A DNA stretch of 64,000 nt from Novosphingobium percolationis (GTDB lineage: Bacteria > Pseudomonadota > Alphaproteobacteria > Sphingomonadales > Sphingomonadaceae): positions 310,001 to 374,000 of the forward strand of contig NZ_JAILYM010000002.1 in assembly GCF_020179425.1 (NCBI RefSeq), given 5' to 3'. The notes below the pieces were generated by a model. That model saw only the letters and a program-made list of their open reading frames with translations, had not been told where the DNA came from and searched no databases. Every line of letters starts with the position of its first letter. Position 1 is the stretch's first letter. This document shows positions 9,618 through 18,601 of the stretch, one piece after another. The translations under genes and the position numbers were made by a program.

Positions 9618-10057
9618 GCCGGCACCTCGGAATCGAGAAGGTCGAGGATCGTTTCGGGAAAGATCGGTTCGTGCCACGCGGCGATTTCCGCGCGCGTGAA
9701 CCAGCGGTGGGTCATGCCCATGGCGACTTCCAGCGCGGTGTGGGCATGGTGGACGACATCGTGGGCATCCACGCGCACGCGGAAGAAATGTTCGTCCGAT
9801 CGCACCGGCTCGCCCTCCAGCGTCACGAAATCGTCGGCGCGCGCGGCGAACGCCACGCCGCAGTCGATGTCGAGCCCGGTTTCCTCCAGCAGTTCGCGGC
9901 GCGCGGCGGCGGGGAAGTCCTCGTGCGGGTCGCATTCGCCGCCCGGCGCGCACCAGAATGCGCGACGGCCCGGCGGATCATAGCGGAACAACAGCACGCG
10001 CTCGCCTGCATCGCTCAGCAGGATGCGCGCGGCGCGGCGGATGCGCCGTTCACTCAC
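9614..10057 (-). CDS. NUDIX hydrolase
   Basis: A 147-residue NUDIX pyrophosphohydrolase. The box G-x5-E-x7-REL-x-EE-x-GL is complete, from GECDPHEDF to RRELLEETGLD, and coordinates the catalytic Mg2+. The start is a GTG embedded in GTGAGTGA, so it overlaps the last eight bases of bolA and is translationally coupled to it. The substrate (nucleoside diphosphate derivatives) cannot be read from the sequence. It is the middle gene of a bolA-nudix-pirin string. Confidence 0.88.
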   Translation of the reverse strand: MSERRIRRAARILLSDAGERVLLFRYDPPGRRAFWCAPGGECDPHEDFPAAARRELLEETGLDIDCGVAFAARADDFVTLEGEPVRSDEHFFRVRVDAHDVVHHAHTALEVAMGMTHRWFTRAEIAAWHEPIFPETILDLLDSEVPA

Positions 10058-10322
10058 CGGGCGCGCGCGCCTTGATGGCGAGGGCGTGGACCCGCCCGCC
10101 GGGCAGGTCGCCCAGCGCGGCATTGACCATGCGCTGGCGCTGGAGCCGCGAAATTCCTGCAAACGCGGCGCTCTCGATCTCCACGGTGAAGTGCGATTCG
10201 CCCGATCCGTCGTGCCCCGAATGGCCCGCGTGACGGTCGCTGTCGTTGATCACGGCAAGCCGCGTTGGCGCGAAAGCGGCCTCCAGCTTTCGTTCGATTT
10301 CAAGCGCGATCGGTCCGGTCAT
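10050..10322 (-). CDS. bolA: BolA family protein
   Basis: A 90-residue BolA-like protein. The class-II KH-like core is clear: IERKLEAAFAPTRLAVINDS, then HAGHSGHDGSGESHFTVEIES, then RLQRQRMVNAALGD. BolA proteins pair with monothiol glutaredoxins to handle [2Fe-2S] clusters and also affect cell shape and stress responses. The HAGH histidine and the helix-turn histidine HALAIKA fit the cluster-ligand pattern. It is divergent from the DnaJ-domain gene with only 27 bases between the two start codons. Confidence 0.9.
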   Translation of the reverse strand: MTGPIALEIERKLEAAFAPTRLAVINDSDRHAGHSGHDGSGESHFTVEIESAAFAGISRLQRQRMVNAALGDLPGGRVHALAIKARAPGE

Positions 10323-10349
10323 GGCTTCCCTTCCAGATGAAGAGGCACC

Positions 10350-10952
10350 ATGTGCAATCGGGTGAAGCAAGACAAGTTCCATGGCCGCGTCCACCATGCC
10401 GGACGCCTCTGCAACGCGCCGGGCTGCGAAGAGCCGGGCGAATTTCGCGCGCCCGGCGTGCGTGCGCCCGGCTTCGACGGGCCGGGCGATTATCGCTGGT
10501 TCTGCCTCGATCACGTGCGCCAGTTCAACGCAGGCTACGATTTCTTCGCAGGCATGAGCGCCGACGAGATCCTCGCCGCGCAATCGCCGATCGCCGGGTG
10601 GGAGACGCACACCCGCGCCTTCCGCCCCGATGCGGGAATCGACCAAGCCCCGCGCTGGAACGACTTTGCGGACCCGCTGGGCGCGATCCAGAAGCGCGCC
10701 CGTGCCCGCCGCGAAGACGCAATGCACCGGCAGGAAGCCGCGCGGCGCGGGATCGGCCCGGAGGAACGCAAGGCCTACGACGTGCTGGGCCTTGGCTTCG
10801 ATGCCGATCGCAAGGCCCTGCGCGGCCGCTATTCGGAACTGGTGCGCCGCTACCACCCCGACCGCAACGGCGGCGACCGCAGCCACGAGGCCCGGTTGCA
10901 GGAAGTGGTCGAAGCCTACAATCACCTGCGTTCCATCCCCGCCTTCGCCTGA
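10350..10952 (+). CDS. J-domain protein with N-terminal Cys-rich segment
   Basis: A 200-residue DnaJ-domain protein. The J domain is at the C-terminus (about 140-200): AYDVLGLGFDADRKALRGRYSEL followed by the essential HPD (169-171) in YHPDRNGGD. The N-terminal half is not a known DnaJ region. It carries LCNAPGC (Cys21, Cys26) and WFCLDH (Cys52, His55), spacing that could bind zinc. J domains stimulate the ATPase of a DnaK partner, so it probably acts as a specialised co-chaperone. There is no glycine/phenylalanine linker or canonical four-repeat zinc finger, so it is not DnaJ itself. Confidence 0.85.
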   Translation: MCNRVKQDKFHGRVHHAGRLCNAPGCEEPGEFRAPGVRAPGFDGPGDYRWFCLDHVRQFNAGYDFFAGMSADEILAAQSPIAGWETHTRAFRPDAGIDQAPRWNDFADPLGAIQKRARARREDAMHRQEAARRGIGPEERKAYDVLGLGFDADRKALRGRYSELVRRYHPDRNGGDRSHEARLQEVVEAYNHLRSIPAFA

Positions 10953-10967
10953 ACCGTCTTGCTCCGT

Positions 10968-10983
10968 TTAACTGATCGGTTAA
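10968..10983. promoter_or_regulatory. Palindromic operator, acyl-CoA regulon site A
   Basis: TTAACTGATCGGTTAA has matching TTAAC/GTTAA arms and 14 of 16 self-complementary positions. It fits TTAAYYGNNCRRTTAA, which also occurs at 31875-31890 and 56249-56264. It lies 27-42 bp before the nitroreductase ATG, a position suited to repression of that gene. Binding by a TetR-family dimer is inferred. Confidence 0.7.
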
Positions 10984-11009
10984 GGAAGGGCGAGAGGGAG
11001 AAAGCAGCG

Positions 11010-11696
11010 ATGAACGAACAGGCGACTTATGCCGAGGTCATCAAGGGCCGGCGCAGCATCCGGGGGTTCAAGCCCGAGCCGGTGCCCCGCGCGTTGATCG
11101 AGGAAGTGCTGGAACTGGCCTTTCGCGCGCCGTCCTCGCACAACACGCAGCCGTGGAACTTCACCGTGGTCGCGGGCGAACCGCTCGACCGCATCCGCGA
11201 GGGCAACACCCGCCGCAATCTCGAAGGCGTGCCCGACAGCCGCGAGTTTCGCATCGGCGGCGGCATCGGCCCGCAGCATCGCGAGCGGCAGATCGACGTC
11301 GCCAAGCAGCTGTTCGGCGTGATGGGCATTGCGCGGGACGACAAGGATGGTCGACTCGACTGGGTGCTGCGCGGCTTCCGCCAGTTCGATGCGCCGGTCT
11401 CGGTGGTGGTGACGTTCGACAAAGTGCTGGAGGGCAGCGACATCGCGCCGTTCGATTGTGGCGCCGTCACCAATGCGCTGGTCAATGCCGCGTGGTCAAA
11501 GGGGCTTGGCTGCGTGATCAACAGCCAGGGCATCATGCAGTCGCCCGTGGTGCGCGAACACGCCGGGATCCCCGACGATCAGGTCATCATGATCTGCGTG
11601 GCGATGGGCTGGCCCGACGAAAGCTTCCCCGCCAACAGCGTCGTATCCAACCGCAAGAGCCTGGCCGAAGCCACGCGCTTCGTCGGCTTTGACTGA
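11010..11696 (+). CDS. Nitroreductase family protein
   Basis: A 228-residue FMN-dependent nitroreductase-fold enzyme. The start YAEVIKGRRSIRGFKPEPVP includes the conserved RRSIRxF that binds the FMN phosphate, and FRAPSSHNTQPW is the second flavin-binding segment. The C-terminal MICVAMGWPDESFPANSVVSNRK closes the FMN site. Members reduce nitro groups, quinones or enones with NAD(P)H. The upstream palindrome shared with two acyl-CoA promoters suggests the natural substrate belongs to lipid or hydrophobic-compound catabolism. The start codon has GAGAGGGAG before it. Confidence 0.87.
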   Translation: MNEQATYAEVIKGRRSIRGFKPEPVPRALIEEVLELAFRAPSSHNTQPWNFTVVAGEPLDRIREGNTRRNLEGVPDSREFRIGGGIGPQHRERQIDVAKQLFGVMGIARDDKDGRLDWVLRGFRQFDAPVSVVVTFDKVLEGSDIAPFDCGAVTNALVNAAWSKGLGCVINSQGIMQSPVVREHAGIPDDQVIMICVAMGWPDESFPANSVVSNRKSLAEATRFVGFD

Positions 11697-11713
11697 ACGA
11701 TCTGGCCGAGGTT

Positions 11714-12565
11714 TCAGGCCCCGTCCATCCACGCAGCGAAGGCGTCCTTCCAGTCGGGATGCCAGCGCGACAGGGCGGGGCGGCCCTCGGTGATGTCCTG
11801 TGCGTTCCACAACACGCGGCGGCGGTCGGTTTCCCAGCTGGTCTCGTTGTCGAGGCACCACAGGTAGAAGGCGCCACGGCCTACGCCGTCGAGCATTGTC
11901 TCCACCACCTGTTCGGGCGTCCAGGCGCTCGCGGGCTGTTGGGCGATGTGGCGGCGGATCATTCCGGTGAAGGTGAAGCCGGGAATCAGCAGATGCGCGG
12001 AAACCCGCCCGCCGGTCCTTTCGCGCAAGGTATGCGCCAGGCCCTCGGTGAGCGACTTCACTGCCGATTTCGATACGTTGTAGGCGGTGTTGCCGGGCGG
12101 CTGGGTGATGCCCTGCTTCGATCCGGTGTTGATGACGAGGCCGGGCAGGTCGCCTTCGGCCATCGCGGGCACGAACGCCTGCACGCCGTGGACCACGCCC
12201 ATCAGGTTGACCCCGAGCAGGTGGTCCCACGCCTCGAAGTTCGACAGCGCATCGCCGCCGCTGCCGATCGCGGCGTTGTTCATCACCACGCCTGCCGGGC
12301 CGTGGCGCCCGAGTAGGTCTGTGGCGAGCGCGTTCATCGCGCCCCGGTCGGCCACGTCGACATCGTGGACCGCCTCCGCGCCGAAGACATCGTGGGCGCG
12401 GCGCAGGGCTTCGGGCGCGTGGTCGATGACCGCAAGCTGCATCCCGAAGCGCGCCAAGGCCTGCGCGGCGGCAAAGCCGATGCCATCGCCGCCGCCGGTC
12501 ACGACTGCGAGTCGGCCCGAGGCGATAGCGGGATGCGGGGCGGGAAGCGGAGAAGGGGCGGTCAT
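11714..12565 (-). CDS. Short-chain dehydrogenase/reductase
   Basis: A 283-residue SDR. TGGGDGIGFAAAQALARFG binds NAD(P), VMNNAAIGSGG follows strand four, and the active site reads INTGSKQGITQPPGNTAYNVSKSAV, with Tyr-x3-Lys intact and Ser in TGSKQG. The C-terminal part (WCLDNETSWETDRRR) is longer than in minimal SDRs. The substrate is unknown. It is transcribed alone towards the converging nitroreductase gene, with only 17 bases between the two stop codons. Confidence 0.85.
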   Translation of the reverse strand: MTAPSPLPAPHPAIASGRLAVVTGGGDGIGFAAAQALARFGMQLAVIDHAPEALRRAHDVFGAEAVHDVDVADRGAMNALATDLLGRHGPAGVVMNNAAIGSGGDALSNFEAWDHLLGVNLMGVVHGVQAFVPAMAEGDLPGLVINTGSKQGITQPPGNTAYNVSKSAVKSLTEGLAHTLRERTGGRVSAHLLIPGFTFTGMIRRHIAQQPASAWTPEQVVETMLDGVGRGAFYLWCLDNETSWETDRRRVLWNAQDITEGRPALSRWHPDWKDAFAAWMDGA

Positions 12566-12651
12566 GGCGGGGCTATCCTTGCGCGGTTCGGCGCGAGGAT
12601 AGCCACTGACGCTTCCCGCGCAACGCTCTCGGGGCAGGACCGCCAATGGAA

Positions 12652-12682
12652 AAGGCCCCGCCATGATGGCGAGGCCTTTCTC
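12652..12682 (-). terminator. Terminator downstream of pckA
   Basis: The arms AAAGGCCCCGCC and GGCGAGGCCTTT form an interrupted stem around ATGAT. On the minus strand the stem is followed by TTTT, which fits rho-independent termination of pckA about 45 bases after its stop codon. Confidence 0.7.
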
Positions 12683-12727
12683 ATTTCCCGACGGACCAGC
12701 GCCCCCGCTTGCGCAGGAGCGCGGTGA

Positions 12728-14332
12728 TCAGGCGGCGACCGGCGCGGCCTGGCGGACCGATTCGTCGACGTGTTCGGCGAACTGCTCGAAGTTGTCGATG
12801 AACTTGCGGACCAGGTCCTGCGCGGTCTTGTCGTACTCGGCCGGATCGGCCCAGGCACCGCGCGGATCGAGCAGGCGGGTTTCGACGCCGGCGACTTCCA
12901 CGGGAACCTCGAAGCCGAAGTTGGGGTCTTCACGGAACGTGGCGTTGTTGAGGCTGCCGTCCAGCGCGGCGTTGAGCAGCGCGCGGGTCGCCTTGATCGG
13001 CATGCGCTTGATGCCTTCCATGGTGGCCTTGCCGCCCGACCAGCCGGTGTTGACCAGCCAGCACTTCACGCCGCCCTTGTTGATGCGCTCCTTCAGCAGG
13101 TTGCCGTAGATCGACGGGTGGCGCGGCATGAACGGCGCGCCGAAGCAGGTCGAGAAGGTGGCTTCCGGCTCGGTCACGCCGATTTCGGTGCCCGCGACGC
13201 GCGCGGTGTAGCCCGACAGGAAGTGGTACATCGCCTGTTCCGGGGTCAGCCGCGCGATCGGCGGCAGCACGCCATAGGCGTCCGCGGTCAGGAAGATGAT
13301 GTTCTGCGGCACCGGCCCGAGGTTCTTTTCCGAGCAGTTCGGAATGAAGTCGATCGGGTACGAACCGCGGCTGTTTTCGGCGAGGCTGTTGTCGTCGAGG
13401 TCGATCTCGCGCGTGACGGGATCGATCACCACGTTTTCGAGCACGGTGCCGAAGCGCTTGGTGGTGGCGAAGATTTCCGGCTCGGCTTCGGCCGACAGGC
13501 GGATCATCTTGGCGTAGCAGCCGCCTTCGAAGTTGAACACGGCGGTATCCGACCAGCCATGCTCGTCATCGCCGATCAGCGTGCGGCTGGCATCGGCGGA
13601 CAGCGTGGTCTTGCCGGTGCCCGAAAGGCCGAAGAACACGGCGGTATCGCCGTTGGGGCCGATGTTGGCCGAGCAGTGCATGGGCATGACGCCCTTCACC
13701 GGCAGCAGGTAGTTGAGGATGCCGAACACCGACTTCTTCATTTCGCCGGCATAGGCGGTGCCGCCGATCAGGATCAGCTTCTCGGTGAAGTTGACCGCGA
13801 CCACGGTCTCGCTGCGGCAGCCGTGGCGCGCAGGGTCGGCGCGGAAGCTGGGCAGGTCGATGATGGTGTATTCGGGCACGAACGCGGCCTGTTCTTCGGC
13901 GCTCGGGCGGACCAGCAGCGTGCGGATGAACAGGTTGTGCCAGGCGAACTCGTTGATCACGCGCACGTTGACGCGGTGTTCGGGCTGGCTGCCGCCGAAC
14001 AGGTCGGCGACGTAGAGCTTGTCCTTGTCACCCAGCGCGGCGATGAAGTCGGCCTTGAGGTTGGCGAAGTGGTCCGGCGTCATGGCGACGTTGGTCTTGC
14101 CCCACCATACGGTGTTCTCGGTCTCGGCATCGCGGACGATGAACTTGTCCTTCGCGCTGCGGCCGGTGTGCTTGCCGGTTTCGACGACCAGCGGACCGTC
14201 CTTGGCCAGCAGGCCTTCGCCGTTGCGGATGGCATGTTCCACCAGCGGGCCGGTGCCGAGATTGGCAAAAAGCTGCGCCGGCTCAGGATAACCCTGTTGC
14301 GAGAGCGAGACGTTCAGGCTGGTATCGGACAC
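12728..14332 (-). CDS. pckA: Phosphoenolpyruvate carboxykinase (ATP)
   Basis: Converts oxaloacetate and ATP to phosphoenolpyruvate, CO2 and ADP, the entry to gluconeogenesis from organic acids. The 534 residues match the ATP-dependent family. The P-loop [15 protein letters not shown] and the kinase-2 motif [10 protein letters not shown] are intact, as are [14 protein letters not shown] substrate residues ([14 protein letters not shown]). The GTG start chosen has GGGAGG six bases upstream and gives the usual N-terminus; no ATG lies nearby. It is divergent from chvI, a linkage known from rhizobia and Brucella, where ChvI/BvrR controls pckA. Confidence 0.96.
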   Translation of the reverse strand: MSDTSLNVSLSQQGYPEPAQLFANLGTGPLVEHAIRNGEGLLAKDGPLVVETGKHTGRSAKDKFIVRDAETENTVWWGKTNVAMTPDHFANLKADFIAALGDKDKLYVADLFGGSQPEHRVNVRVINEFAWHNLFIRTLLVRPSAEEQAAFVPEYTIIDLPSFRADPARHGCRSETVVAVNFTEKLILIGGTAYAGEMKKSVFGILNYLLPVKGVMPMHCSANIGPNGDTAVFFGLSGTGKTTLSADASRTLIGDDEHGWSDTAVFNFEGGCYAKMIRLSAEAEPEIFATTKRFGTVLENVVIDPVTREIDLDDNSLAENSRGSYPIDFIPNCSEKNLGPVPQNIIFLTADAYGVLPPIARLTPEQAMYHFLSGYTARVAGTEIGVTEPEATFSTCFGAPFMPRHPSIYGNLLKERINKGGVKCWLVNTGWSGGKATMEGIKRMPIKATRALLNAALDGSLNNATFREDPNFGFEVPVEVAGVETRLLDPRGAWADPAEYDKTAQDLVRKFIDNFEQFAEHVDESVRQAAPVAA

Positions 14333-14617
14333 TTCGAGCCTCCCGTTGGGCGTGTCATGCCGCAGCAGGACGGGGTTCCTGCCGCGTGCGTCACGCAGAA
14401 TCTGTAAATACGAATGCACAGTGATTTCCACCGCGCATAGTGGCTGGCCCATGCTGCGTCAAATGGCGTGCGGCAACACAATTTTTCACGCGGACCGTTG
14501 CATGGAATTCAACTGCCGCCGCGTTACCCCGGCATGACTTGCCCCGACGGATTGCCAGCGCGCGATACAGGCGATAGTTCTCGCCGCCCCGCATCCAGCC
14601 CGGTATCGAGACGAAGC
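14333..14617. promoter_or_regulatory. Divergent promoter region between pckA and chvI
   Basis: These 285 bases hold no credible gene and must carry the promoters of both pckA (minus) and chvI (plus). The stretch around 14470-14520 is less GC-rich than its surroundings and includes an ATTTTTCACG tract. I cannot assign -35/-10 boxes or a ChvI site with confidence. Confidence 0.6.
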
Positions 14618-15409
14618 ATGGCCGACAGCCCCTCCGCCCGCCTGGATGCGCGCGCCGAACCCGGCCTTGCGGAGGCCGCCGCGCCAGCGCAGCCGCGCGT
14701 GGTCGCGCTGGTCGATGACGACCGCAACATCCTGACCACGCTGTCGATCGCACTGCAGACCGAAGGCTTTGCCACGCGCGTCTACAACGATGGTGCGGGC
14801 GCGTTGAAGGCGCTGCTCGACAATCCGCCCGACCTTGTCGTCTGCGACATCAAGATGCCGCGCATGGACGGGCTCGAACTGCTCAGCCGGCTGCGCGAGA
14901 AAAGCGCGCTGCCGCTGATCTTCCTGACCAGCAAGGACGACGAGGCGGACGAGGCGCTGGGCCTGTCGATGGGCGCGGACGACTATATCGCCAAGCCGTT
15001 CAGCCAGCGCCTGCTGATCGCGCGCATCCGCGCCATTCTGCGGCGCAGCGACATCGTGCGGGCGACGCCGGTTGAAGGAGCCGAGGACGACAGCGCCCCG
15101 TTGCCCGATCCGATCCGGCGCGGCAGCCTGACGATGGACCCGGCGCGCCATGTCGTCGCCTGGAAGGGTGAGCCGGTGTCGCTGACCGTCACCGAGTTCT
15201 TGATCTTGGAAGCGCTGGCGGTGCGCCCCGGCGTGGTCAAGACGCGCAACCAGCTGATGGACGCAGCCTATCACGACGACGTCTTCGTCGACGATCGTAC
15301 CATCGATAGCCACATCAAGCGGCTGCGGCGCAAGTTCCGCGCCGTCGATCCGCGGTTCTCCGCGATCGAGACGCTCTACGGCGCAGGGTACAGCTTTGCC
15401 GAAGCCTGA
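14618..15409 (+). CDS. chvI: Response regulator ChvI, OmpR family
   Basis: A 263-residue response regulator. Its receiver domain (about 27-145) has the acidic pair LVDDD, the phospho-acceptor Asp77 in [12 protein letters not shown], the Thr of FLTSKDD and the Lys of DYIAKPF. A C-terminal OmpR-type winged helix ends [17 protein letters not shown] and [11 protein letters not shown]. With ChvG it senses envelope or acid conditions in alphaproteobacteria and controls metabolic genes including pckA. An N-terminal extension of about 25 residues ([15 protein letters not shown]) precedes the receiver. The gene overlaps chvG by 14 bases. Confidence 0.93.
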   Translation: MADSPSARLDARAEPGLAEAAAPAQPRVVALVDDDRNILTTLSIALQTEGFATRVYNDGAGALKALLDNPPDLVVCDIKMPRMDGLELLSRLREKSALPLIFLTSKDDEADEALGLSMGADDYIAKPFSQRLLIARIRAILRRSDIVRATPVEGAEDDSAPLPDPIRRGSLTMDPARHVVAWKGEPVSLTVTEFLILEALAVRPGVVKTRNQLMDAAYHDDVFVDDRTIDSHIKRLRRKFRAVDPRFSAIETLYGAGYSFAEA

Positions 15410-16982
15410 GCGTTCGCCCGGCGCGCGCCTGCGTCTGCTGCGCACGCGCGGGGTTTCGCTCACCACGCGCATCCTGGCGGTCAACGTGATTGCGCTGGCT
15501 TTGCTCGCGGGTAGCTTCTTCTACCTCGACAGCTACCGAAAGCAGTTGCTGTCCGAACGCTTCAAGCTCGCCCGCGCCGAAGCCGAGATCGCCGCCGATG
15601 CGCTGGAAGGCGCAGGGCCTGCCCGGCGCAAGGACCTGCTGGCGCGGATCGGCGCCGAACAGATGCTGCGCCTGACCTACTACGATGCGAAGGGGCGCCT
15701 GCTCGACGACAGCTTCCGCCTTGGCCCGCCCTCGTTCGCCTTCGTCGATCCCGCCAGCGAGCCGTGGTACCAGAAGGCCGCGCGCGGGCTGGATCGGGGC
15801 GTCGATTTCGTGGTCGGCGCGCCGCAGATCGAGCGTTATCGCGAGCCGCCGCAGCCCGGTGCTGCCAACTGGCCGGAGATCGCCCGCGCGCGCGATGCGC
15901 ACCGTACCGAAGTCTACTTGCGCTACGCCCCCGATCGTACCCCCGTCATCACCGCCGCGACGCCGGTGGGTGACCATGGCGAAACGCTGCTGGCGATGCG
16001 CAACGCGCTCGACATCACGCAGGCCGTGCGCGACGCGCGCCAGACGCTGGTGATCATCATTGGCCTCGCGCTGCTCGCCTCGATCCAGCTTTCGCTGTTC
16101 CTGGCGCGCACCATCGTCCAGCCGCTGCGGCAACTGGTGCGCGCAGCGGTGCGGGTGCGGCTGGGGCGCGAGCGCGAGGTGGTGGTGCCGCGCCTGCCCG
16201 ACCGGGGGGACGAGATCGGCCTGCTCGCCCGCGCCATTTCCGACATGACCAACGCGCTGCGTCAGAAGATCGACGCGGTGGAAAGCTTCGCCGCCGATGT
16301 CGCGCACGAACTGAAGAACCCGCTTGCCTCGCTGTCGAGCGCGCTCGAATCGATGGGCAAGGTCGAGGATCCCGACCTGCGCGGTCAGCTTGCGGCCATT
16401 GCGGCCCATGACGTGCAGCGCATCGACCGCCTGATCACCGAGATTGCCGACGCCAGCCGCATCGATGCCGAACTGTCGCGCGCCACGTTCGTCGAACTCG
16501 ACCTGGCCGAGCTTGCCGCGCAAGTCGTCGCCGCGCGCGGTGCCCGGTTCGATCAGAGGCCCGACCAGCGCGGCGATTGCCCGATCCGTTTCCACAGCGA
16601 CACGATCATGGCGATCGTCCACGGCGATGCGCTGCGGCTCGAACGCGTGCTCGACAACCTGCTCGACAATGCCGCCTCGTTCTCGCCACCCGGCGCTGCG
16701 GTCGAGGTGGACGTGACCGCCGATGGCGCGCGCGTGCGGCTGACCGTGTCCGACCACGGGCCCGGCGTGCCCGTGGCCGAACGTGACAAGGTGTTCGAAC
16801 GCTTCCACTCGGTGCGCCCGGACGATGAAGCCTTCGGCGCGCACAGCGGCCTTGGCCTCGCCATCGCGCGAACCATCGCCGAAGCGCACGATGGCACGCT
16901 GACCATCGCCGATCGCGCCGATGGCGCGCCGGGCGCGTGCCTCGTGCTCGAACTGCCGCTCGTCGGCGAGGAGGAAGAATGA
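15396..16982 (+). CDS. chvG: Sensor histidine kinase ChvG
   Basis: A 528-residue membrane kinase. TM1 is at about 26-44 and TM2 at about 218-238, with a periplasmic sensor domain between them. HAMP follows, then the H-box [16 protein letters not shown] with phospho-acceptor His304, and an ATPase domain with N-box [13 protein letters not shown]1 DHGPGVP and G2 HSGLGLAIA. The start appears to be a TTG inside the end of chvI; no ATG or GTG lies between it and TM1. It phosphorylates ChvI. Its stop overlaps the hprK start (ATGA), so the sensor and the phosphotransfer genes form one operon. Confidence 0.92.
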   Translation: MPKPERSPGARLRLLRTRGVSLTTRILAVNVIALALLAGSFFYLDSYRKQLLSERFKLARAEAEIAADALEGAGPARRKDLLARIGAEQMLRLTYYDAKGRLLDDSFRLGPPSFAFVDPASEPWYQKAARGLDRGVDFVVGAPQIERYREPPQPGAANWPEIARARDAHRTEVYLRYAPDRTPVITAATPVGDHGETLLAMRNALDITQAVRDARQTLVIIIGLALLASIQLSLFLARTIVQPLRQLVRAAVRVRLGREREVVVPRLPDRGDEIGLLARAISDMTNALRQKIDAVESFAADVAHELKNPLASLSSALESMGKVEDPDLRGQLAAIAAHDVQRIDRLITEIADASRIDAELSRATFVELDLAELAAQVVAARGARFDQRPDQRGDCPIRFHSDTIMAIVHGDALRLERVLDNLLDNAASFSPPGAAVEVDVTADGARVRLTVSDHGPGVPVAERDKVFERFHSVRPDDEAFGAHSGLGLAIARTIAEAHDGTLTIADRADGAPGACLVLELPLVGEEEE

Positions 16983-17419
16983 CGCTGGGCCTTGGTGGAA
17001 CGCCGCATCAGGCCAGTTGCGTGATGATCGGCAAACGTGCGGTGCTGATCGAAGGGCCATCGGGCGCGGGCAAGTCGAGCCTCGCGCTCGCGCTGATCGA
17101 TCGCGGGGCGGTCCTGGTCGGCGATGACGGTGTGCTGCTCGACGCGGAGGGCGCGCGGCTCCTGGCGAGTCCGCATCCCAACATCGCGGGCAAGCTGGAA
17201 GTGCGCAATCTGGGCATCGTCGAGATGCCCTCGGTCGTGGCCGCCCCGGTTGCGCTGGTGCTGCTGCTCGATCGCGAAGCCCCGCGCTTCGTGTCCGGCG
17301 CGGAGACGGCGGTGCGGGCCGGGTGCCCGCTGCCGCAGATCCGGCTCTATCCCGATACGCCGGTGCTGGCGCTGCGCGCGGAAATGGCGCTGCGGCAATA
17401 TGGCCTGCCCGAAGACTGA
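16979..17419 (+). CDS. hprK: HPr kinase/phosphorylase, short alphaproteobacterial form
   Basis: A 146-residue protein equal to the C-terminal catalytic half of Gram-positive HprK. The Walker A GPSGAGKSS (26-34) is followed by LIDRGAVLVGDDGVLL, whose acidic pair matches the catalytic segment of the family. ASPHPNIAGKLEVRNLGIVEM covers the HprK signature. The missing N-terminal domain is normal for alphaproteobacteria. It phosphorylates and dephosphorylates HPr on the regulatory serine. HPr (19006-19302) is encoded four genes downstream and keeps a serine in the right place. Confidence 0.92.
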   Translation: MTLGLGGTPHQASCVMIGKRAVLIEGPSGAGKSSLALALIDRGAVLVGDDGVLLDAEGARLLASPHPNIAGKLEVRNLGIVEMPSVVAAPVALVLLLDREAPRFVSGAETAVRAGCPLPQIRLYPDTPVLALRAEMALRQYGLPED

Positions 17420-17513
17420 GCGGCCTCAAGACCGAACTGTTGTAAATCGTTACCCGCGCCATCCTGCGTCAAGCGGACTTCCCTTGACGGCTGCAAGGGC
17501 GCAAACGGTCGCC

Positions 17514-18437
17514 ATGGCTCTCGAATCGGATCAATCTCCGCAGCGCATCCTGCTGGTCACCGGCGTCCTGGGCGCGGGCAAGACCACCGCTTTGCGCACT
17601 TTCGAGGACATGGGCTGGGAAGCGATCGACAATTTCCCCATCCGCCTGCTCGACCGCCTGCTGGAAACCGAGCCCGGTTCGGCGCGGCTGGAGGCGGGCG
17701 CGCCGCTCGCCATCGGCTTCGACACGCGCACGCGCGGTTTCGACCCGATGAAGATCATCGAGCGCGTCGATGCGCTGGCGGACCGCCCGGATCTTTCGAT
17801 CAGCACGCTGTTCCTCGATTGCGGCGGGGCCGAACTGGAACGCCGCTTCAACGAGACCCGCCGCCGCCATCCGATGAGCGCGGACAAGCCCGCGACCGCA
17901 GGCATCGCCGCCGAGCGCGAACTGCTCGATCCGCTGCGTCGCTGGGCCGACGTGGTGCTGTCCACCACCGATTTCACCTCCAACGACCTGCAACACGCGA
18001 TCCGGGCGCAGTTCGGTTCGGAAGCGCCGGGCCGCTCGACGCTGACGATCTCCAGCTTCGGCTTTTCGCGCGGGACGCCGCCGCTCGCCGATCTTGTGTT
18101 CGACATGCGCTTTCTTGCCAATCCGCACTGGGTGGACGACCTGCGCCCGATGACGGGCAAGGATGCGCCGGTCGGCGACTATATTCGCGAAGACCCGGCC
18201 TTCGACGAAGCCTTTGCGCGGATTCGCGATCTGCTGCTGCTGCTGCTTCCGCGGTTCGAGGCGCAAGGCAAGGCCTATGTCCACGTGGCCTTCGGCTGCA
18301 CCGGCGGGAAACACCGCTCGGTCTACATGGCCGAATGCATCGCTTCCGCCTTGCGCGAGGCGGGATTTTCTCCCACATTGTTGCATCGCAACCTGGCGTC
18401 ACGCACGGCCGATCTTGTCGAAAGGCCGCAAGTGTGA
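17514..18437 (+). CDS. rapZ: RapZ-type nucleotide-binding protein (YvcJ/YhbJ family)
   Basis: A 307-residue member of the RapZ family. The N-terminal Walker A GVLGAGKTTALRTFEDMG starts at residue 17 and WEAIDNFPIRLLDRLL follows. The C-terminal domain holds SSFGFSRGTPPLADLVFDMRFLANP and the signature VAFGCTGGKHRSVYMAE. In enterobacteria RapZ is an RNA adaptor that senses glucosamine-6-phosphate through GlmY/GlmZ; those RNAs are not known in this group, so the role here may be different. A TTG at 17484 is a less likely start. The gene lies between hprK and the EIIA gene, as in many alphaproteobacteria. Confidence 0.93.
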   Translation: MALESDQSPQRILLVTGVLGAGKTTALRTFEDMGWEAIDNFPIRLLDRLLETEPGSARLEAGAPLAIGFDTRTRGFDPMKIIERVDALADRPDLSISTLFLDCGGAELERRFNETRRRHPMSADKPATAGIAAERELLDPLRRWADVVLSTTDFTSNDLQHAIRAQFGSEAPGRSTLTISSFGFSRGTPPLADLVFDMRFLANPHWVDDLRPMTGKDAPVGDYIREDPAFDEAFARIRDLLLLLLPRFEAQGKAYVHVAFGCTGGKHRSVYMAECIASALREAGFSPTLLHRNLASRTADLVERPQV

Positions 18438-18601
18438 CGGACAAGGGCGCAATCGCATTACGCTTCGGGAGGGGAGCGGCTCTGGAAGACATGCAAGCGG
18501 ATTGCCAGTGTTCAAGCGTGCCCGCTGACTTCGCCAAGCCTGCGTTCAGACAGGCAGGAGCAGGTTGCAAGGTCGCACTTCGGAGCCATTCCAGTTCATG
18601 A
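18434..18601 (+). CDS. Possible small ORF bridging rapZ and the EIIA gene (55 aa)
   Basis: This frame fills the gap exactly. Its GTG overlaps the rapZ stop in a GTGA, its TGA overlaps the EIIA start in an ATGA, and AAAGG lies eight bases before the GTG. The predicted peptide begins MTDKGAIALRFGRGAAL and contains CQC and a later Cys, with no recognised domain. Against it, about 40 percent of its third codon positions are A or T, and TTA, AGA and AGG codons occur. That is far from the G/C-ended usage of the neighbours, so it may be an untranslated regulatory stretch. Confidence 0.25.
   Translation: MTDKGAIALRFGRGAALEDMQADCQCSSVPADFAKPAFRQAGAGCKVALRSHSSS

Noticed and set aside
10968..10983. CtrA cell-cycle site (TTAA-N7-TTAA)
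   Set aside because: Spacing is eight, not seven, at all three sites, and the inner bases are palindromic, which fits a dimeric repressor better than CtrA.
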